Of a stretch of DNA of 64,000 bases, positions 44,028 through 56,160 are shown one piece after another. A model generated the notes under the pieces. The model made no database searches, was not told the DNA's origin, and worked only from the letters and a program-made list of their open reading frames with translations. The translations under genes were made by a program, and so were the position numbers. Positions within the stretch are counted from its first letter, which is position 1. Every line of letters starts with the position of its first letter. Source of the stretch: Scolanthus callimorphus (lineage: Eukaryota; Cnidaria; Anthozoa; Actiniaria; Edwardsiidae); assembly GCA_033964015.1 (NCBI GenBank), contig CM066916.1:13742501-13806500 (forward strand). The letters are read 5' to 3'.

Positions 44028-44490
44028 CATTCTCGTACCCAGAGCTCCCCGGCTCGTTCTCACCTCGCAGGGAGGCTCTGGTGACATCCATTTGAGGACC
44101 TTTGCTAATTGGCTGTTTTTGAACGTTGGAGCATGCGCAGAAAGATCTTTCTCTCAACGGCTCTGTATAAAATCTCGCGCATGCGTCAGTGGCTGTCACC
44201 AGAGCCTCCCCCGCGAGGAGACGAGCGAGCCGGGGAGCTCTGGGTAAGAGAATGGTGTCGACGGGCATTCTCGCACCCAGAGCTCCCCGGCTCGTCTGCT
44301 CGCAGGGGAGGCTCTGGGGACATCCATTTGAGGGCCGTCGCTGATTGGTTGATTTTGGGCGTTGGAGCATGCGCTGAAAGGTCTTTCTCTCAGCGGCTCT
44401 GTATTAAATCTCGCGCATGCGTCAGTGGCTGTCACCAGAGCCTCCCCCGCGAGGTTACGAGCCGGGGAGCTCTGGGTTCGAGAATGGTCG
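44028..44490 (+). mobile_element. Two tandem palindromic MITEs (GAGCTCCCCGG family)
   Basis: 44028-44255 and 44266-44490 both start CATTCTCG(T/C)ACCCAGAGCTCC and end with its inverse. They share GAGCATGCGC and CGCATGCGTCAGTGGCTGTC inside. The spacers before, between and after repeat (G)TCGAC(G), suggesting insertion at a duplicated target. Partial copies are at 2725, 22857, 53124, 56161 and 56520. Confidence 0.8.
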
Positions 44491-45027
44491 ACGGGCAAAT
44501 ACGATTTAAATACGGTCCGTGTGGACGTTTTCGAAAATATCCGGATACGTGGGGGCGGGGTCTAATGTAACAACATTAACTATTATTTGGACACGTTATT
44601 TGAAATACCACAAGAGATACAGACCATCGAAGTTGAAGGGTTGTGGAAATGACTTTTTGACTTTTTTTAAACGATATTTTGGCTCAATTCCCACTCCGAA
44701 GCTCTCGCTCCCTTTTGATTGGCTAAGTGTATTTTACCTTGATTATTCACTTAAGGCGAATAACCATCTACAAAGAAAACTTGACAATTTCGTTACCAAT
44801 GACACTGAAGGGTGTTGCATTGGCTCCCCTTAATGGCCCGATGGAAATGGATTCTTTGTTTGACCCAGTATTTTTATGGCTGGACAAAACGGAGGCTCCG
44901 TGAGGCTCCTGAAATTTTAAGTACACCCACCTGCGTGTATGTTGTCCTTGAAGACTGCCCCTGGTAAATGGAATATCAAGTGCCGCGAAACTTGGTATCT
45001 GTGCTGGAAAAATAGTTATGGCCATAT

Positions 45028-45625
45028 TTACAGCTGTTTTGAGTGTCCTGCGAACTCTCGCGTTCGACTTCCAATGGCGTTTTGGCTTCCGTCAATCAAA
45101 CTCTCGGGTCTAATTTGAGTCTTAGCCGACCGTAAGTTAGGCCATTTGTTTAGAAAAAGATAGTAAAAGATGCTGGGCGTTGGGGCATTTCACTAGGATG
45201 GCGAATAACGGAATTCTATGCATTCCAAAGGTTTCAAAGTTTGATTGACGGAAGCCAGAAAGCGGTTTGACGGTTGGAAATCGATCTCGAGAGTTCGCAG
45301 AATACTCAAAACAGCTGTAATGTGTAAAGGCCCGTTTACACTTGCAATTTTTGCTGCAATTTTTGTCGCGCGAGTAGCGGAAATTTTTCTCGCACGTACG
45401 CGTCAACTCAAAATCACTAACGTAAACTAGGTGCAACTCGGCGCGATCTGCCGCGGTTTTTGTCGCGTGATGTCGCGAAGATTTCAAACATGTTCGAAAC
45501 TCATTGCAACTTGGTGCGATTTCGAAGAAAAGAGAGCACAGAATTGGCACCTGATTTGCATCTCGTTTTCACTAGAGAGTTGGAATTGCAACTCGCTCGA
45601 GAAAAATCGTTTAAACCGGCCTTAA
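45028..45625 (+). mobile_element. Two adjacent MITEs
   Basis: 45028-45320 has arms TTACAGCTGTTTTGAG and its inverse, with an inner inverted GGCTTCCGTCAATCAAAC pair shared with 24470-24625. 45324-45625 has arms TAAAGGCCCGTTTACACTTG and a diverged inverse (GTTTAAACCGGCCTTA). Confidence 0.65.
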
Positions 45626-45979
45626 TGAAGTAAATGCGCCCCTGGCTCGCTTGGGCGCTTTTTAATCTCAACATCTATGTTTGTATTGAGTATTGAGCCA
45701 GCAATGCAAAATACATGAATATAAATGAGAAGCGATGTCAATGATCAATTTTGAAAATATCTCCTTTTGATCCACGGCTTTTGAAAACCTCTGTATTCTT
45801 TCGTTTTCTGTGTCTCGGCAGAACAACCACTGGCGTAATATCTCTTTGTTGAGCTCTCTGAATGGTATTTGTGTTGTGGACAAGAGGCCAACCTCATAAC
45901 AATGCTCTGTTTTTCATTCTTTCTGCGCCTTTTTCTGTTAATTACAAGGGGTTTGCCAGGGATGTCTTCTGTCTCTCAC

Positions 45980-48900
45980 CTGGAATCCAAATCTAGGACA
46001 TGACGGCGGTCACAGTTGATGGCAAACGTTTCTTGCAAATGAAAACACACGAACTAAAGAGAGAAACATCTCTGTCAAAATTGCAATCAGAAAAATCTGC
46101 TTCAGTGCTGCCTACATTAAGAAAAATAATTTAAATATATTGACACAATGCTGGTATTGTACCTTTATAAACATCTCTACCATCTCTGGCCCTTTATGTT
46201 GTGGATTGAGTTCTTTTTTGAACTCCAGATCAAAGTACATTTTACAGGCAGCTCCTGGAAAGGAATCAACAGCTTTGTTTTGGTGTTTGGAAGTTTATGT
46301 TGAGGGTGGGGTGGGGGAGAAAGCAATATGGGTGTGGTTCTCATAAATTTTACCCCTTAACGAGAACTAATACAAAAGACAAATCTACACTATGCTACAT
46401 TAAAGGGGCACTCACAGCCTTGCCTGACAGGCAAATAATTCACATCGCAATCCAATTCCATCCTCTTTATAAAAGATAAAAGCACTATAGATTTGTATTT
46501 ATTTAACAGTTAAAAGGTCATTTAACAAACCTGAGCTGTTATTTTGATTATTCCCGGTAAACATAAATGTATTTTGGTGATTAGAATTAGACTTATTTTT
46601 TGACAGGTGGTACAAAAATCAAGCATGCGGTACCCCTTTAAACGTGTCACATCCTCATAAACCCTAAACTCGAGATAGTAGGCATAAATACTGAGCACCA
46701 TATATAGCGTTTATAGCTACCATATCAGGTTAGTTGAGCTCAGGATAAACAATACTTTTATGTTTCAAGCTAGAACTGCACCCTAAGATAACCCCTTTCT
46801 TGTGCTTTCCTTTGCTCTGAGTATCCTTTAGGTAGCTCAAAATTTCAAGCTCGCCCCCTTGTTTCTCAGGTCTCAAAAATCCTATAACCTCTTTCGGGTG
46901 GGGCAATTGACATGAAGGACCATCCCAACCCCACCCTCACTGCTTGGAATTTATGTTGTCCAGTGTTCATCCAGTGTCCAGCCGTGTTACCTTCAGGAAT
47001 GACTTCATAATAATGCTTGTCTTCAATCTCTTTGTTTCTTTTAAAAGAAAATATAAGTTTAATGACCCTGAGAGTCAAGAGTTTATTCAAGTAAAGAAAT
47101 GGAAACAAAGCAAATCTTATACCTGTACACATGCCAGAACTCATCCAAGGTAATAACAAGATACTGTCTTTTGCCACCACTGTCTACTTCCTCTGCAAAG
47201 ACATACACATCCTAAAAAAGATATATATGTTAATTACCGGCTGGGACGTCCATATAGGGAAAAACTGTGACTGAGGTCAACATTTTCCAGGCCGAGGTCA
47301 CAGTTTGTTTTTCCTATACGACTGACCTAATAAATAACTTTTCTTTTCCAACTCTAAAATTTTTATTTTTTTCGATGACAAGAAGCATGCACAAATGGTT
47401 ACCATGACGTAGGGCAGACATAGGAAAATATTGCCCCGGTGCCTGCTCTGAGAACCAATCAAAATACAGAATTCATTACCATGCCCTTGAGGAAACAATA
47501 GAATATAATATTATCTGCAATGATTGACAGATTTTGACACTGTTCAATGGAACCACTAATGGAATGCTAATACTATTAAGTTTTTCTCACATTTGTACAG
47601 TAAAATGTGCAAAACTGACAGAAAATAAAGCATATTTTTGGCATCGACAATGATGGTAAAGCAGTACATTATTGGCAGGATGAGTCAGCTTCTTTAATTC
47701 CAATGTCTACTCCCCCCTCTGCCCCCCCCCCCCCCCCCTTCTGAAGTTCCTGCTGCTATACCTAAGAGCAGGCTATACCCCTGAAACCAGAAACCAGTGG
47801 GCACATTAGTATCATGACTAACCTCACTAGAGGTTTTGGCAAAGTCAAATGCCAACTGCTGTCTGGGAAAGCACTTAAACACTGGCACCGGATCATCCAC
47901 TCTGGAAATGGAATATAGTACTCAATATGGTAAAAATCAGATCCACATATGAACAACCATAATATGGGAATATGGACTTGCCCACAACTGCAGGGGCGTA
48001 GCCAGGGTGAGGGCCCAGGGGGTCTAGGTTCCCCCTTCTAGCAACCATAAATACAGTAAATGTGTGGGACATTATTTTAAATACAGGAGAAAATGTCTTA
48101 CAAAGTACCCCTTGGGCCCTGTCTTTTTAAAAATCCTGGCTATGCCCCTGAATTGGTACAATGTAAGCTAATCTACATGAATTTACTGCCACAAATTTGG
48201 CCAATGAAGGAGTTAGGCTGCATTCATATGTATATTACAGGGGGGGGGGGGGGGGGGGGGCAGAGGATTTTGAGGGGGGATTTCAAATTTTGGAACTGGA
48301 AAAGGGGGATGTCAAGTTTTTTTCATAACATGAAGGGGGGATGCACATTTTTGTTGAGGTATTTTATATATTGAAGACAAGTTGTGCAGTTTGATAATGA
48401 AGGAAGGCTCAATTGTTGAACACCGAGTTTGAACCTCCTGAAGAAATATAACTTGCACTACTATTCTTGTGTATTTACCCTCTTTCGACTGATATGTTGA
48501 AAAAAGCTGCACGCTTCGCACGCATAAAGAATTATAAACTTAAAAATCTTAAAAAGGCCTTCTTGTTTTACCACTGCTCGCCATCCTCTTCAGTGACTAT
48601 TGTCTGCCAGACAAAAACGCCTCTGGACTTTTGATTAATAGTCTTGTAGCTTCATTGTCAAAATTGCGACGCGCTTCGCACACACAACTAAACTTGTGCC
48701 TTGGGGGGATCTGAAAATTTGGGATTGTCAAAAAAAATCCTCTACCCCCCCCCCCCCCCCCCCCCCCCCCCTGTATTATACATAATGAATGCAGCCTTAC
48801 TGAAGTAGAAAGGACGAGACAGGGTCCAAAATGTTCAAACTAGACTGCATTATGTTTAAAGGTGGAGAAGGTAGTTTTCAAGCTCCCAAAAAAGTAATAA

Positions 48901-49618
48901 AAAAAATGTATTGAAAAGGATAAACCATACCTGAGCCTCCGTCTTGATTTAATGGGATGCTGCTTGAATTCTTCAGCTTGCTGTTCGCATTTTTTTAGTT
49001 TCTTTGCCCAAGAAGATTTTCTTAAACATTAAAATGAAACAAGTAGTGTGTTAAAGTTATTGTTAAGGGTGGGACAGTGTCATTTAGACATGGGTTAGGC
49101 CATTCCACAAAAAATGTCCTGCATAGTTTCACTATAGTAGCCATTTTGGTGAGGTTTGGTCATATTCATCTGGGAGCCTTCATTTGGTTTGCTCAGGGGG
49201 CATGGAGAAAATTTTATTGGATGGCCAATAAGGCTTATGAAGCACTGGTTTGCCAACTATCTGCAAAAACGCTTTTTCCTTAATCAAAATGTCATCGAAC
49301 AATTCCGGAATGACAGCGCAGGTTTGTCAGTTGAATATTTCCCGCCAAAAATCAAATAACTTAGTCATTGCAGAAGTACTGCAACTGTTCATCTTCAACT
49401 TTCAACAACAACATATAAGTAAACAATAAGTGGAGAGTCTCGAGCAAAAAGGCGAGAGCCACAGAAGCCACAGACTGGCTCTGATTTGAAATGGACACGA
49501 TTTATTTATAGCTACTTGGATACCAACACAACTATCGACCGTCGACTTACTTCTTGGAGTTGCTCGCGCTGTAAAAACTTGTGGTCTTGAAAGAGCTCGT
49601 TGGTGACTTACACTCCAT
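45980..49618 (-). CDS. PRIMPOL: PRIMPOL-like primase-polymerase, exons 1-7
   Basis: Exons (minus): 49551-49618 (ATG at 49616-49618), 48931-49020, 47823-47901, 47123-47211, 46991-47037, 46163-46254, 45980-46053. All have AG acceptors and GT donors and keep frame. Exon 2 has WAKKLKKCEQQAEEFKQHP; exon 3 PVPVFKCFPRQQLAFDFAK; exon 4 DVYVFAEEVDSGGKRQYL; exon 5 HYYEVIPEG; exon 6 CKMYFDLEF, whose D-x-E is the primase motif I metal site; exon 7 ends VLDLDS. The order equals human PrimPol. The protein reprimes DNA synthesis past lesions. The remaining exons are at 23743-23928 and 3-1970, so huge introns separate parts of the catalytic core. Confidence 0.9.
46402..46642 (+). mobile_element. MITE (AAAGGGGCACTCAC family)
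   Basis: TTAAAGGGGCACTCACAGCC and a diverged inverse (GGTACCCCTTTAAA) bound about 240 bp in a PRIMPOL intron. It shares internal sequence with 54537-54762 in inverted orientation. Confidence 0.65.
47990..48152 (+). mobile_element. MITE (GGGGCGTAGCCAGG family)
   Basis: CAGGGGCGTAGCCAGG and CCTGGCTATGCCCCTG form the ends of a ~160-bp element. Confidence 0.6.
48207..48801 (+). mobile_element. MITE with poly-G/poly-C inner arms
   Basis: TTAGGCTGCATTCATATGTA and its near inverse (ATACATAATGAATGCAGCC) bound about 590 bp. The arms run into ~20 G at 48241 and ~26 C at 48746. A short duplication, TTA, may flank it. Confidence 0.7.
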
Positions 49619-50021
49619 ATAGCTGTCTTATCATTGAACTAAGTAATATAAGCTCTCTGGCGAGAAACCACTTTACAATCCCTATAAACCTCCTTGTTTA
49701 CATCGCTGTTCGATTATTCCAATCCGGCGCCATTTGTGTCTTGAATAAACTGACGGGTTTCCTGTGCATATACAGACAAGTGGGAGCGTTCAATTTCTGT
49801 TTTCGTTTTTATTCTACATTTGTTTTCATTTTCTCCGAGAAGACTTTCTGACTTTGAATTTTCATAATGAAACTTTCAGTTTCATTTCTCTTTCAATTTG
49901 ATTCCGTTTTTACAAGAGAAAATGATCCCTGGTTGTTTTTTGGTTTTTATTGTTGACAGCTCAAAATGGGATCCCTGTGCATCTTGTAGCTTTCCCAGAA
50001 TGCAACGCCTCAGTTGTAAAG
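49619..50021. promoter_or_regulatory. Shared divergent promoter of PRIMPOL and the HPDL-like gene
   Basis: The two start codons (49618 minus, 50022 plus) are 403 bp apart. The interval has no repeat or TATA box at the expected place. The head-to-head layout suggests a bidirectional promoter, by inference. Confidence 0.5.
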
Positions 50022-53000
50022 ATGGCGGACAACGGCGGTTTGTTGTTGGTCCGTAAACGTGAGTTTTTCATGCGTTATTTCTTCCCCATAACCTTTTTCT
50101 CAACAACGATATCAAAGAAATATAGAAAAAGAATGATGGAGATTTGACATTCTTATTTTGAGCCTTTGACATGCTGCAGTCAAGAGTTGTTCAACGATGA
50201 TTGTAAAGTTGCATCATATCGAAATCTTATGCAACAACCTTCGGCATAGGCTACGACAGTTTTGTGGAAAGTTTGGCTTTCGTCCCTTTGCCGAGAGTTC
50301 TCGTACCAACCAAGTTGCGTTGAAACGAAGCAGAGTTCAATTTGTGCTCACTGGAGGCAAGATAGTAAGAGATACTGTTGCAAATATCGCACTGGAAGTA
50401 AGGACGTTGAATCAGCCACTTCACACGTGGTGCAAAATGGTGGGACGATTTTGAATGAACCAGAAATACACCAAGACAGTTATGGCAGTGTTGTAGCATC
50501 GGTGATACAGAGCCCGTGTGGTAACGTTGTACATACATTATTAGACACTTCAAAATATCATGGAGTTTTTATACCTGTTTTCAAGTGCTGTTAGAGTCAC
50601 AGTTGCAAAAGTTCAATTGTTCAATGCCTCCAAACTTTAATGAAGGCCTCTTGAGTCACTTAGACCATATAGCATTTGCCTGTAATCAGGCTCAACACCA
50701 GAGATTATTGACTGGTATAAAAGGTTCCTGGGATTTGAGCGCTTCTGCCTAAACTCCAAAGAAAAGAAGATGGTTTTACGATACAAAGTTCTGTGAATAG
50801 CAAGAGTGTAGGGCTGAAACTTGCTGCAATGAAGTACTGGAAATGTTCCCAAACAAGCATCACTACTGATCCTAATGGTTTGCATGATGATGGAGTGAAG
50901 TTTGTTTTGGCTGAGTCATTGCCTGAACAAGGTTAGAGCACATTCTGTTGTCTTATTCTAAGTACTCAGGCATCCGCTGATTAACCAACAGCACCACCAT
51001 TGTAAGTCAGTCCCCCTCCCCCCCCCCCCCCAAAAAAGCCATTCAAAAGAAGCCACAAGTTAGCTGGCTTCTTCTTATCTAGGTCCTAGAAATTTTATAT
51101 AGAAGAAGAAGAAGAAGACGTTTATTCTACTTATACCATATATTTTCATAATAGTAACAGAACCCTTTATACAAAAACTGTACATGATACCAGGTACAAA
51201 CCAGATCCAAACATTCCTAAAGGAGCATGGAGGACCTGGGGTCCAGCATATTGGATTTCATACCACAGACATGGTCCAAGCCATACAAGAGTGGAGGGAT
51301 GCTGGCGTGGAGATGATAGCACCACCACAAGAGTATTATGAACAGGTATTGGTACTTACAGTTGTTTTCAGAATACTTTTCCATTTCAGGTTGCGAAGTT
51401 GGTTCCCGTGTTCAGTAGGTTGCCAAGTACTCAACTAAGTTTGTAACTTAGCATCTAAGTTGGGAAATTTTGTTTCAAAAACTTCTTTGGCAGTCATCTG
51501 TGAATATTGAAAGTTTTATCTGTTTCTATCTGAATTTTCCATCTGAGCTTCCAAATTACCAAGTTAGTTGGGAACTTGGTTGCAAATTTAGGAACCTAGT
51601 TGGGAACACGTGAACCAACTTTGCAACCTGACGTGGAAAAATGGTGAAAACAAATGGAATAGCACAGTAAAAAAATGTAAATTCATGTTTATAGTGGTAC
51701 ACCCAGCTATTTTACAGACACTCCACTCAAATTGAAACCAACCATCTAAGATATTAACATAACTGTTGCTCAGTACTAGGAAATTTGAGGTGTGTTAAAT
51801 GCCGGCACGCTTTCGTCATTTGAGCATATTTTATGCGCTGTTTTACCTCGCGCTAAAAACTTCGCATCGGAAATACTGTTAAAAACGCATTCGCTAGGTC
51901 TCAAAGATTAATTTGATATAAGATTCATCACGGTCCGTTGTTTATTAGAAGAGTTATCTTTTAAACTTCAAACGCAAAGTTCTAGAGTGAAGTCGGCAAC
52001 TCGAACTGAAAAGACTCAAAGCACGCTTTCGTCATTTGAGCATAGTTTATGAGCTGTTTACCTCGCGCTAAAAACTTCGCATCGGAAATACTGTTAAAAA
52101 CGCATTCGCTAGGTCTCAAAGATTAATTTGATATAAGATTCATCGCGATCCGTTGTTTATTAGAAGAGTTATCTTTGAAAATTCAAACGCAAAGTTCTAG
52201 AGTGAAGTCGGCAACTCGAACTGAAAAGACTCAAAGCACGCTTCAGTCAGTTGAACATGTTTGTGCGCTATTTTCATTCGCGCTGTAAACTTCGCATCAG
52301 AAATACTGTTGAAAACGCATTCGCTAGGTCTCAAAGATTAATTTGATATAAGATTCGTCCACAATCGTTGTTTATTAGAAGAGTTATCTTGTAAACTTCA
52401 AATGCAAAGTTCTAGAGTGAAGTCAGCAACTCGAACTGAAAAGACTCAAAGCACGCTTCAGTCAGTTGAACATGTTTGTGCGCTATTTTCATTCGCGCTG
52501 TAAACTTCGCATCGGAAATACTGTTGAAAACGCATTCGCTAGGTCTCAAAGATTAGTTTGATATAAGATTCATCACGATCCGTTGTTTATTAGAAGAGTT
52601 ATCTTGTAAACTTCAAACGCAAAGTTCTAGAGTGAACGGCAAGTCAAACATGAAAAGGTCCAAAGACGCTTAGTCAGTTCAACATGTTTGTGCGCTATTT
52701 TCATTCGCGCTGTAAACTTCGCATCGGAAATACTGTTGAAAACGCATTCGCTAGGTCTCAAAGATTTATTTGATATAAGTTTCATTCCGATGCGTTGTTT
52801 ATTAAAAAAGTTATCTTGTTAACTTCAAATGCAAAGTCCTACAGTGAAGTGGAATAGTCGAAGATTAATGTCGACACGCTTTAGTCCGCTGAGCATGTTT
52901 GCATGCACTTGATCTCCGCTCGATAATTAGGTAGAAATCTGCGTGTAGTTTGCTGAGTGTAGTACACTCAATCCCAACTACAACCCACACTACACCACAC

Positions 53001-54175
53001 TACACCCACACTACACGCACACTACACCCACACTACATGAAAAAGTGTTAACATACATCCAGACTGTACGTTAATATTCTTACCAGGGTGAGGTTATTTT
53101 CTGGATAAATTTAAGCATTCTCGATCCCAGAGCTCCCTGGCTCGTCTCCTCGTGGGGGAGGCTCTGGTGACAGCCATTGATGCGTGAGATTTGATACAGC
53201 TGGAAACTCATCTAGCAATTGAGAATTTACTACGTAGTACTGTACCAGCTGTTAGTTGTAATGATTTTTGGATTGCTAGTTTTTAAACTAAATTTCAATT
53301 TTTATTTTTATTTCATTTTTTGTTTTTTATTTAATTTTTCAGCCAGAAAAGATCCATGAGATTGAGAGTGCTGCTACTCTGTCAAGAGCTTGATGGATGG
53401 TGGAATCCTTCTAGATGCTGAAAGTTTCTCTAGTCATAACAACAGAAATAGCCCAATGTAAGTGAATCAAAGACTTGTACTCAACAGGGCATTTGACTAC
53501 AACGCACTATCAGCCTTTGCATCCTCCCTATTGTGTAGAAAATCAAGTCTACTTTTATTTCATCTTCTCATAGTGATTGGTTGACCTAAATAAGAAAAGG
53601 AAACTGTTGAAACATTATAGTCCCCTTTGTGGGTCAGTTTCCTTGTCTAAATCTAAATCTAAATGTTACTGTACAATGTACATGTACAGTACCTCCTATT
53701 TGTCATTAGCATGCCTCAGTGACTTTGGCATGAGAAGTAAAATACTTCTCATGACCAACTTCATCTACTGTACAGCAGTAATGACAAGGCTATGGATATC
53801 CTGGTTTAGCCTCCTTTGCAGGCAATTCTTTGAAGGAAAAAAAAGAAAGGCAAGGACCAGGATTCCTGTGAACAAAATCACCACAGTAATTAAAAGAGAG
53901 AGGGACCAAGTAAAGAGGGTTTCTTACCACAGGAATCCCAACCTTGTTTCTTTTCTTTTCTTTTTTTTTTTTGCTTGTGAGACCCCTGCAGAAGAGGCTA
54001 ATCCTGTTTATTGTAACTTTTTGTAACATTCCCAGGTATTTAATGCAAGTGTTTACTCAACCATCTTTGATGAGGACACATTCTTCTTGGAGGTGATTCA
54101 GCGCTGTGGGGCCACAGGGTTTGGTGCAGGCAACATCAAGGCATTATGGAAAGCACTTGATACTCATATGAAAAC
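50022..54175 (+). CDS. HPDL: HPDL-like 4-hydroxyphenylpyruvate dioxygenase-family protein, several frame changes
   Basis: Exons: 50022-50058, 50180-50931, 51194-51345, 53341-about 53459, 54036-about 54175. The N-terminal VOC domain starts KLHHIEIL, the second [11 protein letters not shown]. Exon 3 has [12 protein letters not shown], with the metal-binding His, and APPQEYYEQ. The last exon has [19 protein letters not shown], with the metal-binding Glu and the family's C-terminal signature. GPG and APP favour HPDL, a mitochondrial enzyme of coenzyme Q headgroup synthesis in mammals, over HPD. Frame changes occur near 50400, between 50590 and 50770, near 53390 and near 54063, so this is a decaying gene or poorly polished sequence. 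The 3' end is uncertain. Confidence 0.75.
51805..52874 (+). repeat. Tandem satellite, five ~213-bp units, in an HPDL intron
   Basis: Units start at about 51805, 52021, 52236, 52451 and 52665 with GCACGCTT(T/C), and share CGCATTCGCTAGGTCTCAAA and GTTGTTTATTAGAAGAGTTA. Similarity among units is high; a diverged sixth start lies at about 52874. Period 209-216 bp. No coding frame. Confidence 0.9.
52974..53040 (+). repeat. Short tandem repeat (CACACTACACC)n
   Basis: Variants of CACACTACACC repeat about six times immediately after the satellite. Confidence 0.8.
53124..53190 (+). mobile_element. Fragment of the GAGCTCCCCGG MITE family
   Basis: CATTCTCGATCCCAGAGCTC through GGCTCTGGTGACAGCC matches the end of the copies at 44028; only one arm is present. 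Confidence 0.6.
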
Positions 54176-54536
54176 TTACATATTAATTGTGACAATACGA
54201 AGAATGTATTGCGCTATTACAAAATTAATTTTACAATACACACAATATGTTGTGGTCTGTGTTGTCTATGGATTGTTCTGTCTGTTGCATTTTTTGATGA
54301 GAATTTACTATAAATGGGAAATTATAAGCCAGACTTCAGTTCAGCAACAATCCATACTTAGAAATCTGTACATGTGGTGAATGAGTCTTTGTATTTAAAA
54401 GTTAATTTTGGTATGGTTTCTTGCTTTTTAAGAACTCCAGAAAGTCAGCAGACAGGTGAAATTTTGGCAGGGCCAGATATTATTTGAATCAGCTCACTGT
54501 TTGAGCATGCGAGTTGCTACTGGGCATTACTAGCTT

Positions 54537-54762
54537 TAAAGGGGCACTCACACGCTTAAATTTTGTACAACCTGTCAAAAAATAAGTCTAATTCTAATCA
54601 CCAAAATACGCTTAAGTTTACCGGGAATAACCAAAATATCCAGGTTTTTGTTAATCAATACAAATCTATAGTGTTTTTATCTATTATCAAGAGGATGGAA
54701 TTGGATTGCGATTTGAATTATTTGCTTGTCAGACAAGCACCAGGCAAGTGCCCCTTTAAGCA
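54537..54762 (+). mobile_element. MITE (AAAGGGGCACTCAC family), second copy
   Basis: TTTAAAGGGGCACTCACACG and AAGTGCCCCTTTAAGC are the ends. Internal blocks such as AATAAGTCTAATTCTAATC and GGATGGAATTGGATTGCGAT match the inverse of 46402-46642. Confidence 0.75.
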
Positions 54763-56160
54763 AAGTCTAATTGTGTCCACTTGAAAGTTTACCTTATTTC
54801 ATATCTAATTTTCCCTGAACAATCTGTTTGACATCATGTAAAATAAATTACCATGAATAAACTTTTATCAATGCAGACACAATTTCCAAATATCTGGAAT
54901 GTGTATTTCATATTTTTAAGAATCACAATTATTTAAAAGCTGTACTTAATTCATGATGCAATATTTTAAAGTGCAGTAAGTAAAATGTGCAACATTATTA
55001 TTTATCAGTGTCTCCCTTGATTCATCCTATTCACATTTGCTACAATTTTGTATACTACCGTATAAATATTGTAGGGGAATTTTAGAAAACTGTAATAGTA
55101 ATATACATGTATTTGTTATTTTGTGGATAAAAAGCATGTTGTCATTTTGATAATCAGGGGTGGCAGAAGTAGTTGGAAAACCCCTCACAGACATTTGATT
55201 TTGTCAGCTTTTCATACATTTATGGTACCCAATCTTCGACTGCTGGTAATTATTTTATTGAGCACTCTAGGCTAAGCCAACTGAAAAACAATTTTCAATC
55301 GAGAGTTAGCCTGCCGACACCACTTAGTGCTCGCCGAAAGAGACTCCCGCAAAGAGGCGTCTCCGCGCTCAAGTCAAACATTCCATACTGATGACGTATT
55401 TTGACCAAACCTGGTCAAAAGAATAACGTGGCCATTTTGACTAGATTTAATTTTTACAGCACAAAAAGGATTTAATAGTGAGAAAGTCAACATAAAAAAT
55501 ATACAAAATAAGTTAAACTGCCATGTAATTCTTTTGAACAGATCTGTATCGAAACACGTCATCAGTATGAAATATTTTGTTTTCAGCGCTAGACTCCTCC
55601 TTGAATTCCTCTTTCGGCGAGCGCTACGTGAGTGGAGAGGAACAGAAAATGCAACTTAAGAATCCCCAGAATTAGTGCCCGATCTTCCCTAAATTTCACT
55701 CGACTCTTCTCCCTGAGTATTTCTAGGCATTCTCTTCCTCCTTCTTCGCTCATATCGCAGGCTTATCGAGAGCTGGATACCATATTCGGAAAAAACCGAT
55801 GCAGAAAATGCAAGGAACCTCTCTAAGCATAGTTTAAGAAGAAAAAGATAACATCATTTCTGTTTTCCAATTTTCCTTGCATGGCGGGATGGCTTGTCTA
55901 TGTGTTATATGCTAAAATATCAAAGTGGAGTCTATGTCATACCATACTATATTTTGAAATCAATATTCTAAGATTTACGTTTAGTCGCGTTTTATTTACC
56001 TATATATAGCTTTCTTTTCTGTATATTGGGATTTTCTACTATTACGACTAGTACTAGCTTTGTGCAAGCCTTCTCCGCAAATGATGCGCGCATCGAAAAT
56101 AATAGAGGCTGTAAAACTACATTGTCATCATTCTCAAACCATGGAAGACTTTTTAGGATC
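54763..56160. other. Intergenic, no gene; inverted repeat around 55382-55570
   Basis: ATACTGATGACGTATTTTG (55385) and CACGTCATCAGTATG (55555) form an inverted pair about 180 bp apart. The flanking TCGCCGAAAGAG and CTCTTTCGGCGAG at 55331 and 55608 are also inverted, suggesting a ~290-bp palindromic element. Nothing else was recognised. Confidence 0.45.

Noticed and set aside
45668..45883. Possible PRIMPOL exon in the 45.7-45.9 kb frame
   Set aside because: Its residues do not match the expected SxH-containing block and no phase-2 acceptor fits.
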